Shown here: piece by piece, positions 9,726-16,457 of the stretch | Numbering within the stretch: the first letter of the stretch is position 1 | Layout: the number at the start of each line of letters is the position of its first letter | Origin: PALSA-505 sp036495485 | Lineage (GTDB): Bacteria; Actinomycetota; Actinomycetes; Streptosporangiales; Streptosporangiaceae | Length of the DNA: 19,289 nucleotides | NCBI GenBank assembly: GCA_036495485.1 | Contig: DASXMU010000029.1 | Location: 1 to 19,289, forward strand | Direction of reading: 5' to 3' | Notes under the pieces: model-generated | The model's database searches: none | What the model was told of the DNA's origin: nothing | The model's input: the letters and a program-made list of their open reading frames with translations, nothing else | Translations under genes and position numbers: made by a program

Positions 9726-10882
9726 TCCAGCGCATGCTGACCGGGTTCCGCCGGGAGAACGGGACCGTCGGGATCCGCAATCACACGGTGATCCTGCCGG
9801 TGGACGACCTGTCGAACGCCGCGGCCGAGGCCGTCGCCAAGCTCGTCCCCGGCACGCTGGCGCTGCCGCACGCCTATGGGAGGCTGCAGTTCGGCGCCGA
9901 CCTCGACCTCACCTTCGCGACCCTGGCGGGCAACGCCGCCAACCCCAACGTGGCCTCCGCCGTGGTCATCGGCATCGAGCCCAACTGGACCGAGCGCCTG
10001 GTGGCCGACATCGCGAAGACCGGCAAGAAGGTCCAGGGGTTCGCCATCGAGCGCCATGGGGATCTGCGCACCATTGAGGCGGCTTCCCGGCTGGCCGCCA
10101 GATTTTTGCAAGACGATTCCGAACGCACCCGGGTACCCGTCGAGCGGCGGGAGATCCTCCTGTCCCTCAAGTGCGGCGAGTCCGACACCACCAGTGGCCT
10201 CGGATCCTGCCCGACCACCTCACGCGCGGTCGACCGCTGGATCGACGACGGCGGGACGGTGCTGTTCGGCGAGACCAGCGAGCTGACCGGAGGCGAGCAC
10301 CTGATCGCCGCGCGGTGCGCCAGCGACGAGGTGCGGCAGAAGTTCCAGGGCATCTACGACAGCTACATGGCGATGATCGCCCGGGCCGGGGCGGACCTGC
10401 TCGGCTCGCAGCCCACCCAGGGCAACATCCGCGGTGGCCTGTCCACCATCGAGGAGAAGGCGATGGGCAACATCGCCAAGACCGGCAGCAAGCCCGTGGT
10501 GGGTGCGCTGGAGGCCGCCGAGCCGCCCGCGTCGGGCCCTGGCCTGTATTTCATGGACACCTCGTCCGCCGCGGCCGAGTGCATCACGCTGATGGCCGCG
10601 GCCGGGGCGGTGCTGCACCTGTTCCCGACCGGCCAGGGCAACGTGATCGGCCACCCGATCGAGCCGGTGGTCAAGCTGACCGCCAACCCGCTGACCGCGC
10701 AGACCATGGCCGAGCACGTCGACCTGGACTGCTCCGGCCTGCTGGCCAGGGAATACGACCTGGCCGAGGCGGGGGACCAGCTGATGGACATCTGCGACCG
10801 GACGATCAACGGCCGGCTCACCTGCGCCGAGGTCATCGGCCACCGGGAGTTCGTGCTCACCCGCCTCTACCAGAGCGCTTGA
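9722..10882 (+). CDS. UxaA-family dehydratase, large subunit
   Basis: This 386-residue protein matches the catalytic part of the UxaA/GarD family: GFRRENGTVGIRNHTVILP at the N-terminus, then GIEPNW, LSLKCGESDTTSG, FGETSELTGGE, NIRGGLSTIEEKAMGNIAKT and FPTGQGNVIGHPIEPVVKLT. These enzymes are metal (Fe or Mn) dependent and dehydrate altronate, galactarate or similar acids; the sister enzyme SuyAB removes sulfite from sulfolactate. The TTG at 9722 is chosen because it overlaps the SAF subunit stop and GAGGAG lies at 9707-9712. An ATG at 9734 is in frame but far from that site. Lactonase and aldolase genes nearby favour a sugar acid. The following gene overlaps by one base (TGATG). Confidence 0.88.
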   Translation: MIQRMLTGFRRENGTVGIRNHTVILPVDDLSNAAAEAVAKLVPGTLALPHAYGRLQFGADLDLTFATLAGNAANPNVASAVVIGIEPNWTERLVADIAKTGKKVQGFAIERHGDLRTIEAASRLAARFLQDDSERTRVPVERREILLSLKCGESDTTSGLGSCPTTSRAVDRWIDDGGTVLFGETSELTGGEHLIAARCASDEVRQKFQGIYDSYMAMIARAGADLLGSQPTQGNIRGGLSTIEEKAMGNIAKTGSKPVVGALEAAEPPASGPGLYFMDTSSAAAECITLMAAAGAVLHLFPTGQGNVIGHPIEPVVKLTANPLTAQTMAEHVDLDCSGLLAREYDLAEAGDQLMDICDRTINGRLTCAEVIGHREFVLTRLYQSA

Positions 10883-11883
10883 TGCCGTTGCCCGCGTCGG
10901 CGGCCCCGGTAGACATCGCGATCACCGAGAACATCTGGGGCGCTCCGCTGGCCGAGCTGGCCCGGACCAGGTCGGTGCTGCGCGCGCCCGAGGCGTGGCG
11001 GACCCCGGCCGGGCTGGCCGCCACGGCCAGCCGGGCCCGCGCCGTGGTGGTGCGCAGCCTGAGCCGGGTGGACCGCGAGCTGCTGGCGGCCTGCCCCCGG
11101 CTCCAGGTCGTCGCCCGGGCCGGGGTCGGCCTGGACAACATCGACCTGGACGCGGCGGCGGCCCGCGACGTCGTGGTGCTCTCACCCCGGGGCGCCAACG
11201 CGGCCGGTGTCGCCGAGCACACGCTCGGCCTCGCGCTCGCCCTGACCCGGCGGGTGGTGGCGCTGGACGGCGACTGCCGACGCGGCGGCTGGGACCGGGC
11301 GCCGGGCCGCGAGCTGTCCGGCGGCGTCTGGGGCCTGCTCGCCGCGGGTGCGACCGGGCAGGCTTGCGGCAGGCTCGCCGCGGCGCTCGGCATGCAGGTG
11401 CTGGCCTATGACCCCTATGCGGCGGGCCGCGCGGCCGAACTGGCCGCGGCCGGGATCCGGCTCGCGCCGCTGGACGAGGTGATCGCCAGCGCCGGGATCC
11501 TCTCCTGCCACCTGCCCGCCACGCAGGAGACCCGGCACCTGGTGAACGCGGATCTGCTCGCCCGGATGCGGCCGGGCGCACTGCTGATCAACGTCGGCAG
11601 GGGATCGGCCGTGGATGAGGACGCCCTGGTGGCGGCGCTGCGATCGGGCCACCTCGGCGGGGCCGCGCTGGATGTGCGCGAGCAGGAGCCGCCGCGGCCC
11701 GGCGAGCTTGAGACCATGGGCAACGTGATCCTCACCCCGCACGTGGCCGGGATCACCGAGCAGAGCCAGGACCGGATCCTCCGCGTGCTCGCCGCTGACA
11801 TCTGTGCCGTCTTCGACGGCCGCAGCCCGTCCTCGGCCGTGCCGCCGGGGCCCCCGTGGTGGCAGACCCAACCGGAAGGATGA
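10882..11883 (+). CDS. D-2-hydroxyacid dehydrogenase family protein with altered nucleotide-binding loop
   Basis: This 333-residue NAD-dependent enzyme belongs to the D-isomer-specific 2-hydroxyacid dehydrogenase family (phosphoglycerate dehydrogenase/glyoxylate-hydroxypyruvate reductase type). The catalytic set is complete: Arg240 (NVGRGSAVDE), Glu269 (LDVREQEPP) and His287 (LTPHVAGIT). AYDPY after the second strand suggests NAD rather than NADP. Oddly, the GxGxxG loop reads AAGATG at residues 154-159, so its first glycine is alanine. The start ATG overlaps the preceding stop (TGATG) and has no strong ribosome site of its own, so it depends on coupling. It may reduce a product of the aldolase step such as glyoxylate or hydroxypyruvate, or oxidise a hydroxyacid. 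A sulfolactate dehydrogenase (SlcC-like) role is possible. Confidence 0.85.
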   Translation: MPLPASAAPVDIAITENIWGAPLAELARTRSVLRAPEAWRTPAGLAATASRARAVVVRSLSRVDRELLAACPRLQVVARAGVGLDNIDLDAAAARDVVVLSPRGANAAGVAEHTLGLALALTRRVVALDGDCRRGGWDRAPGRELSGGVWGLLAAGATGQACGRLAAALGMQVLAYDPYAAGRAAELAAAGIRLAPLDEVIASAGILSCHLPATQETRHLVNADLLARMRPGALLINVGRGSAVDEDALVAALRSGHLGGAALDVREQEPPRPGELETMGNVILTPHVAGITEQSQDRILRVLAADICAVFDGRSPSSAVPPGPPWWQTQPEG

Positions 11884-12875
11884 TGAGACAGGTGCCAGAC
11901 CAGACGCGATGGGGGATCCTCGGCACCGCCAGGATCGTCCGCAGGGGCTTCCTGCCCGCGGTCGCCGAGGCCGGCGGGCTCGCAGCCGCGGTAGCCAGCC
12001 GCGACGGCGACCGGGCCGCCCAGTGGGCGCGCGACAACGGCATCGGCCGGGTTGCCGTGGGTTACCAGCGGCTCATCGACGACCCAGACGTGGACGCGCT
12101 CTACATCCCGCTGCCCAACGGGCTGCACGCGGAGTGGACGATCAAGGCGCTGCAGGCGGGCAAGCCCGTGCTGTGCGAGAAGCCGCTCACCGGATCGGCC
12201 GCCGACACCGAGCGGGTCCTGGACGTCGCCAAGCAGACCGGCACGCTGCTCTGGGAGGCGTTCGTGTTCCCGTTCCACGACCAGATGCGCCGGGTCCGCG
12301 AACTGCTCGCCGCCGGCACGATCGGGGAACTGCGGGAGATCCAGTCCAACTACCACTTCCCGGTATCCGACCCCGGCGCCAACATCAGGATGTCCGCCGA
12401 GCTGGCCGGCGGCTCGCTCAACGACGTCGGCTCCTACCCGGTCTGGCTGGCCCGGCACCTGTTCGGCGCCGAGCACCACACCGCCTCCGCCAACGCCATC
12501 TGGGATCCGGGCGGGGTGGACGTGGCCACCTGGGGCTACCTCGGCTTCCCCGGCGGCCGCAAGCTGCTGCTGTCCTGCGGCTTCCGCCGCGCCGAGGACA
12601 CCTTCAGCCGCCTGCTCGGCACGGGCGGCCAGATCCACCTCACCAACGGTTTCCACCCCGGGGCAACCGACCGGTTCGAGGTGCGCCTGCCGGGCCGCGA
12701 CCCGGTCACCCACCCCGGCGCCGGGCCCAACGAGCACTCGTTCACTCCCGCGATCCAGCACATCCAGGCCGCCATCCAGGGCCGGGAGGCACCCAGGGAA
12801 CTCGCTGTGGACACCTCCCTGGGCTCCGCCCGCGCCCTGGCCGACCTGGCCGCAAGCGCCCACGAGCGATCGTGA
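11883..12875 (+). CDS. Gfo/Idh/MocA-family oxidoreductase, probable sugar 1-dehydrogenase
   Basis: An N-terminal Rossmann domain (WGILGTARIVRRGFLPAV) is followed by the family motif CEKPLT, with the conserved lysine Lys100. The C-terminal domain carries GGSLNDVGSYPVWLARHLFG, with Asp181 and Tyr185 in the place of the catalytic residues of dihydrodiol/D-xylose 1-dehydrogenase-type members. At 330 residues, length is normal. No twin-arginine signal is present, so it is cytosolic. The ATG at 11883 overlaps the preceding stop (TGATG) with GGAAGG just upstream; ATG 11880, GTG 11892 and GTG 11856 are in-frame alternatives. In context it could oxidise an aldose at C1 to the lactone that the SMP-30 protein would open. 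The substrate is not shown by the sequence; inositol or amino-sugar dehydrogenase activity is also known in this family. Confidence 0.88.
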   Translation: MRQVPDQTRWGILGTARIVRRGFLPAVAEAGGLAAAVASRDGDRAAQWARDNGIGRVAVGYQRLIDDPDVDALYIPLPNGLHAEWTIKALQAGKPVLCEKPLTGSAADTERVLDVAKQTGTLLWEAFVFPFHDQMRRVRELLAAGTIGELREIQSNYHFPVSDPGANIRMSAELAGGSLNDVGSYPVWLARHLFGAEHHTASANAIWDPGGVDVATWGYLGFPGGRKLLLSCGFRRAEDTFSRLLGTGGQIHLTNGFHPGATDRFEVRLPGRDPVTHPGAGPNEHSFTPAIQHIQAAIQGREAPRELAVDTSLGSARALADLAASAHERS

Positions 12876-12877
12876 AA

Positions 12878-12895
12878 ACCGTCCGCTGTGACGGT
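12878..12895 (-). terminator. Short hairpin with T-run on the minus strand
   Basis: ACCGTC (12878-12883) and GACGGT (12890-12895) form a perfect 6-bp stem with a 6-base loop, beginning 2 bases after the Gfo/Idh/MocA stop. Read on the minus strand the stem is followed by TTTTC, like a small intrinsic terminator. It could end leftward transcription from the remnant region or the phospho-sugar mutase gene, and might also act in the plus direction without a T-tract. The stem is short. Confidence 0.35.
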
Positions 12896-12947
12896 GGCGA
12901 TCAGCATGGACACGTGAGCTGGGCACTGGCGGTTTGCTCAGGGTGGA

Positions 12948-13224
12948 TCAACGGGCAGGACGTGCAACGTCGGCGAACGCCCGCTGTATCCATGCGAGGT
13001 GCCTGCTGGCGTCCGCTCCCTCCTCGATCGCGTCGCCAAGCCAGCGCAGGGTCATCGTTCGGGTGAGCCAGGTCAGTCGTTGCGCGAAGCTGTGATCGAG
13101 GGGTCTGCGATAGGCCTCCCGCACTGCTCGGACGAAGCTCAAGCGCCGATATGAAGACGGCCGCCGTCGTGTTCGGCAGCGCCACCCACTTGTAGCGGTC
13201 CCGGCCGGTGTTCTCCTCATGATG
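12948..13224 (-). pseudogene. Decayed coding remnant: N-terminus of a DHA2-type MFS exporter plus unassigned fragment
   Basis: In the minus frame from 13224 to about 13141, the translation reads HHEENTGRDRYKWVALPNTT then AAVFISAL. This closely resembles the cytosolic leader and start of TM1 in actinobacterial DHA2 (EmrB/QacA-like) MFS transporters, typically NTGRYKWVALSNTTLG. Recognisable transporter sequence stops at about 13141, before TM1 is complete, and no in-frame start is visible upstream. In another minus frame, RLTWLTRTMTLRWLGDAIEE ending at the stop at 12948 looks protein-like but is not recognised; it may be the end of a second gene, perhaps brought together by deletion. No transposase or terminal repeats were found. 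The rest of the 12876-13260 gap shows nothing else. The MFS identity rests on motif memory, not a search. Confidence 0.5.
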
Positions 13225-13260
13225 GGCATCAGATGCTCTGCGCCAGTCAGGCCGGCAGGT

Positions 13261-15144
13261 TCAGCCGCCAAGCCGTTCCTGCACGGCCGCGCGCAACGGC
13301 CCCAGGCGATCGGCTGCGGCCCGGCGGGCGCCGGTGAGATCGCCGCCGGTCACCGGTTCGGTAGCCTCGAAGTAGACCTTGAGCTTGGGCTCGGTCCCGC
13401 TGGGCCGGATGACGATCCGGCTGCCAGGCAGCCAGTAGACCAGCGCGTCGGCCGGCGGCAGCCCGCGGCTGCCCCCGGCGAGATCCCCGGACGCGAGGAC
13501 CGGCAGGTTACCCAGCTCGGCCGGGGGAGCGGCACGCAAGCCCGACATGATGTCCCCCGGCGCCTCGGTGCGAAGGGTGAGCTGCGTCGTCAGGTACACC
13601 CCATGGCCGGTCTCCAGCCGGTCGTAAGCGTCGGCCAGCGACCGTCCGGCCAGCTTCTCCCTGGTCGCCAGCCCCAGCACAGCGAGCGCGGCACCGATCC
13701 CGTCCTTGTCCCTGACCGCGCTTCCGACCGCGTACCCGAGCGCCTCCTCATAGCCGAAAAGAAACCGGCCGCCAGGCGTGGCGTGCCCACCGCGGACGAT
13801 CCACTTGAACCCGGTGAGCGTCTCGGCGTACCGCGCGCCCGCCGCAGCCGCGATCTTCGACAGCAGCGTCGAGGACACGATCGTGGTCACCACCAGCCGG
13901 CCGCCCGGCTCCGCATCCCCGGCGGTCTGCTCCAGCAGGTAGGCACCGAGCAGCGCGCCAAGCTGATCACCGGTCAGCCGCCGCCAGCCCGCCCCGGCCG
14001 CCGGATCGGGAACAGCGACCGCCAGCCGGTCCCCGTCGGGATCGCTGGCCAGCACCAGATCGGCCCCGGCCCGCCTGGCGGCCCCGATCGCCAGGTCGAG
14101 CGCGCCGGGCTCCTCGGGATTGGGAAACGCCACGGTCGGAAAGTCAGGATCGGGCTCCGCCTGCGCCGCGACCACCTCCGGTGCCGCGAACCCAGCCCGC
14201 GCGATCGCCGCCAGCATCAGCCGCCCAGCCACCCCATGCATCGCCGTATAGACGACCCGCACCGGCTCGGTCCTGTCAGCTCCGGTTGCGCCCGGGAGGA
14301 AAACGCCGGCGCGTGGGGTGCCCGTGCGTGGGGTGTCTGTGCGTGGGGTGTCTGTGCGCGGGGAGCCCGAGGTTGGGGTGCCTGCGAGCGTAGAGCCTGG
14401 GCGGTGGGGGCCCGGCGGTGGGGCGGACCATCCTGGGGCAGTGACCGCTATGAGGTAGGCGTCGGCCACCTCGGGGCCGTGCCGGACGATGCGAGGGTCA
14501 TCGGGCGGGCCGACCGGGATCTGCGACAGTGGGCCGAGGGCGGCTATCGCGGCCTCGATCTCGGTGTCCACCGGGGGAACGATCTGGGCGCCGTCGCCCA
14601 GGTACAGCTTGTACCCGTTGTCGGGGGCAGGATTATGGCTCGCGGTGATCATCACACCGGCCGATGTGGCGAGCTGGCGCACGGCGAAGGCTAGCAGCGG
14701 CGTCGGGCACGGACGCGGCAGCAGGTGCACCCGGATGCCCGCGCCGGCCAGCACCCGCGCCACCTCGTCGGACAGCTCGTCGGACCGGTGCCTGGCATCG
14801 CACCCGACCGCCACCCCCGCATCTGCCGCGCCGGGTACGTGCTCGCGAAGCCAGGCCGCCAGCGCCGCCGTCGTACCGCGGACAACCGCCCGGTTCATCC
14901 GGTTCGGCCCGGCCGCGACCACCCCACGCAGCCCCGCCGTGCCAAACTCCAGCCTTCCGCCAAACCTGTCGGCCAGCTCCGCCGCAGCCTCCGCCCCGCC
15001 ATCTGCCAGCAAGCCACGCAGCTCGGCCTGGTCCCCGGCGTACGGGTCGTCGGCGATCCACGCCTGCGCCCGCGCCCGCAGCTCAGCGCCGATCACCGTC
15101 CCGGCTCCGGCCGGGCCCGTGGCACCCTGCCCAGCCTGACTCAT
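13261..15144 (-). CDS. Phospho-sugar mutase (phosphomannomutase/phosphoglucomutase family)
   Basis: This alpha-D-phosphohexomutase of 627 residues is longer than the usual 550-580. FGTAGLRG opens domain 1. Ser169 in TASHNP is the phosphorylated serine, D368-P-D-G-D-R binds Mg2+, GYEEALG is the sugar-recognition loop, and RPSGTEPKLKVY is the phosphate-binding loop. The excess length comes from a Pro/Thr/Gly-rich insertion at about residues 235-290, between domains 1 and 2, coded by 15-bp repeats. The ATG at 15144 is preferred (AGGGG 8 bases upstream); an in-frame GTG at 15153 overlaps that site. It lies downstream of purine nucleoside phosphorylase, as in the mycobacterial deoD-pmmB pair, so it may interconvert (deoxy)ribose-1- and -5-phosphates rather than, or as well as, hexose phosphates (inference). 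Confidence 0.92.
   Translation of the reverse strand: MSQAGQGATGPAGAGTVIGAELRARAQAWIADDPYAGDQAELRGLLADGGAEAAAELADRFGGRLEFGTAGLRGVVAAGPNRMNRAVVRGTTAALAAWLREHVPGAADAGVAVGCDARHRSDELSDEVARVLAGAGIRVHLLPRPCPTPLLAFAVRQLATSAGVMITASHNPAPDNGYKLYLGDGAQIVPPVDTEIEAAIAALGPLSQIPVGPPDDPRIVRHGPEVADAYLIAVTAPGWSAPPPGPHRPGSTLAGTPTSGSPRTDTPRTDTPRTGTPRAGVFLPGATGADRTEPVRVVYTAMHGVAGRLMLAAIARAGFAAPEVVAAQAEPDPDFPTVAFPNPEEPGALDLAIGAARRAGADLVLASDPDGDRLAVAVPDPAAGAGWRRLTGDQLGALLGAYLLEQTAGDAEPGGRLVVTTIVSSTLLSKIAAAAGARYAETLTGFKWIVRGGHATPGGRFLFGYEEALGYAVGSAVRDKDGIGAALAVLGLATREKLAGRSLADAYDRLETGHGVYLTTQLTLRTEAPGDIMSGLRAAPPAELGNLPVLASGDLAGGSRGLPPADALVYWLPGSRIVIRPSGTEPKLKVYFEATEPVTGGDLTGARRAAADRLGPLRAAVQERLGG
14311..14385 (-). 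repeat. Five 15-bp tandem repeats inside the phospho-sugar mutase gene
   Basis: Consecutive 15-base units at 14311, 14326, 14341, 14356 and 14371 share the pattern GCGTGGGGTGTCTGT (plus strand). Units two and three are identical, unit one has one difference from them, and the outer two are more diverged. On the coding strand each unit is five codons, giving AGTPT, SGSPR, TDTPR, TDTPR, TGTPR. The length is a multiple of three, so copy-number changes keep the frame. The insert lies in an inter-domain loop and is expected to be disordered. Confidence 0.9.
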
Positions 15145-15617
15145 ACCGTCCACCCCTGAACCACGTCCCGTACCACCCTTCCTAGAAGCGCTGCCCTCCT
15201 GGAGCCACGCACTATCCCACCTACCACTCTCGTCCCCAAAGCATCGTTCGTCTCAGACACCACTCACCCCCGTGGTGTCGCTGTGCCATCGACCGCCACC
15301 GCGTGGTGTCGCTGTGCCATCGACCGCCACCGCTGTGCCATCGACGGCCTCCGCGTGGTGTTGCTGTGCCATCGACTGCCACCGGGTGGTGTCGCTGTGC
15401 CATCGACCGCCACCGGGTGGTGTCGCTGTGCAATCGACACCCTTGGCTAGGTGGGGGTGGGTGGTCGTGACAAGGAACATGGCGGCACCCCGGGACCTCT
15501 GCCCGCTCACCTCGCCGGGGCTGGGGGCCGGGCGATGCGTGGATGGTGACTGTTCGGTTAACAAAATCGGATTCAACTGGGCGGTGGGACGGCTTTGACT
15601 GGGACGGTGGGTCGGCC
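15145..15617. other. Gene-free spacer between PNP and the phospho-sugar mutase
   Basis: The spacer holds the 31-bp tandem array described separately and, at 15550-15580, a locally AT-rich patch (with GGTTAACAAAATCGG) that may carry a minus-strand promoter for the mutase gene, though no clear -35/-10 pair was found. Short open frames cross the array on both strands, but they are repeat-coded and lack ribosome sites. No terminator with a T-tract was seen after the PNP gene. Confidence 0.5.
15272..15437. repeat. 31-bp intergenic tandem repeat array, about 5.3 units
   Basis: Units begin at 15272, 15303, 15334 (short, 21 bases, lacking the first 10), 15355, 15386 and 15417 (diverging after about 24 bases). 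The first two units are identical, and the unit at 15386 differs from them only in its last base. Each starts GTGGTGTCGCTGTGCCATCG and ends in CGCCACC plus two bases. Within a unit, GTGG/CCAC and GTCG/CGAC can pair around CTGTGCCAT, so each copy can form an imperfect hairpin. There are no variable spacers, so this is not a CRISPR. It resembles actinobacterial intergenic VNTR/MIRU-type loci. Confidence 0.9.
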
Positions 15618-16457
15618 CTAGACCGAGCGGGGGAGGATCGCGGCTAGGAGTGCGCCCATGCGGCCGGCGGCGGACCTTCCGGCGGCGACCACTTCCTCGT
15701 GGTTGAGCTCGGTGCCGCCGAGGCCGGCCGCGGGGTTGGTGACCAGGGACAGGGCCAGGACTTCGGCGCCCAGGTGACGGGCGGCTATCGCCTCCAGGAC
15801 CGTCGACATCCCGACCAGGTCGGCGCCGGCCGTTTGCAGCATGCGGATCTCGGCGGGGGTCTCGTAATGCGGGCCGGCCAGGCCGGCGTAGACGCCTTCG
15901 GGCAGGTCGCTGTCTGCCTCGCGGGCCAGGGCGCGCAGGCGGGGGGAGTATGTCCGGGTGAGGTCGGCGAACCTGGCCGGGTAGCCTGCGGGCGGGGGAG
16001 GGCCGGACAGCGGGGAGCGGCCGGTGAGGTTGAGGTGGTCGCGGATGAGGACCGGCTGACCGACCGGGTAGCCGCCGATGCCGCCGGCCGCGTTGGTCAA
16101 TACGATCACCCGGCAGCCTGCGGCGATCGCGGTGCGCACGCCATGCACGACCGTGGCCGGCGAGTGGCCCTCGTACAGGTGCGCGCGGCCGAGGAAGACC
16201 AGGACCCTGGCCTGGCCGGCGCGCACCGAGCGGACCAGGCCGGCGTGGCCGGCCACGGTGGGGGCCGGGAAGCCGCCCAGGCCGGACAGTGGCACCTCGG
16301 CCAGCTCGCCGCCGATGGCTGCGGCCGCCGAGGCCCAGCCGGAGCCGAGGACCACCGCCGCGTCGTGGCGGTCTACGCCGGTGCGGGTGGCTAGCTCGGC
16401 GGCGCTGGCGGCCGCCGCGGCGTACGGGTCGCTTGCTGGGGTGCCCTCGCTGGTCAT
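15618..16457 (-). CDS. punA: Purine nucleoside phosphorylase (trimeric type)
   Basis: This 279-residue protein is full length for the trimeric PNP class. It phosphorolyses purine (deoxy)ribonucleosides to free base and (deoxy)ribose-1-phosphate. Visible features are the phosphate loop VLGSGW (Ser39), GRAHLYEGH (Arg91, His93, Tyr95), LTNAAGG, the base-binding GPHYETPAEIRML (Tyr198, Glu199), GMSTVLEAIAARH (Ser218) and LVTN (Asn241). Its ATG overlaps the stop of the upstream permease by four bases (ATGA) and has no clear ribosome site, so translation is coupled to the transporter. The operon therefore couples nucleoside import to cleavage. The mycobacterial orthologue is usually called deoD although it belongs to the trimeric class. 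Guanosine and inosine are the expected substrates. Confidence 0.95.
   Translation of the reverse strand: MTSEGTPASDPYAAAAASAAELATRTGVDRHDAAVVLGSGWASAAAAIGGELAEVPLSGLGGFPAPTVAGHAGLVRSVRAGQARVLVFLGRAHLYEGHSPATVVHGVRTAIAAGCRVIVLTNAAGGIGGYPVGQPVLIRDHLNLTGRSPLSGPPPPAGYPARFADLTRTYSPRLRALAREADSDLPEGVYAGLAGPHYETPAEIRMLQTAGADLVGMSTVLEAIAARHLGAEVLALSLVTNPAAGLGGTELNHEEVVAAGRSAAGRMGALLAAILPRSV

Noticed and set aside
11856..11882. GTG at 11856 as the start of the Gfo/Idh/MocA gene
   Set aside because: It would overlap the preceding gene by 28 bases and precede the usual Rossmann start by too many residues; the TGATG overlap start fits the operon pattern better.
12948..13271. Intact 107-residue gene between the Gfo/Idh/MocA and mutase genes
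   Set aside because: Its proposed start lies within the 3' end of the mutase gene, there is no ribosome site, and its N-terminal part is out of frame with the recognisable MFS leader.
15272..15437. CRISPR array
   Set aside because: The units are contiguous with a fixed 31-base period and no unique spacers, and no cas genes are nearby.
15253..15576. Short repeat-coded proteins across the 31-bp array on both strands
   Set aside because: They arise from the repeat being open in several frames, 31 is not a multiple of three so the peptide changes frame each unit, and no ribosome site precedes them.
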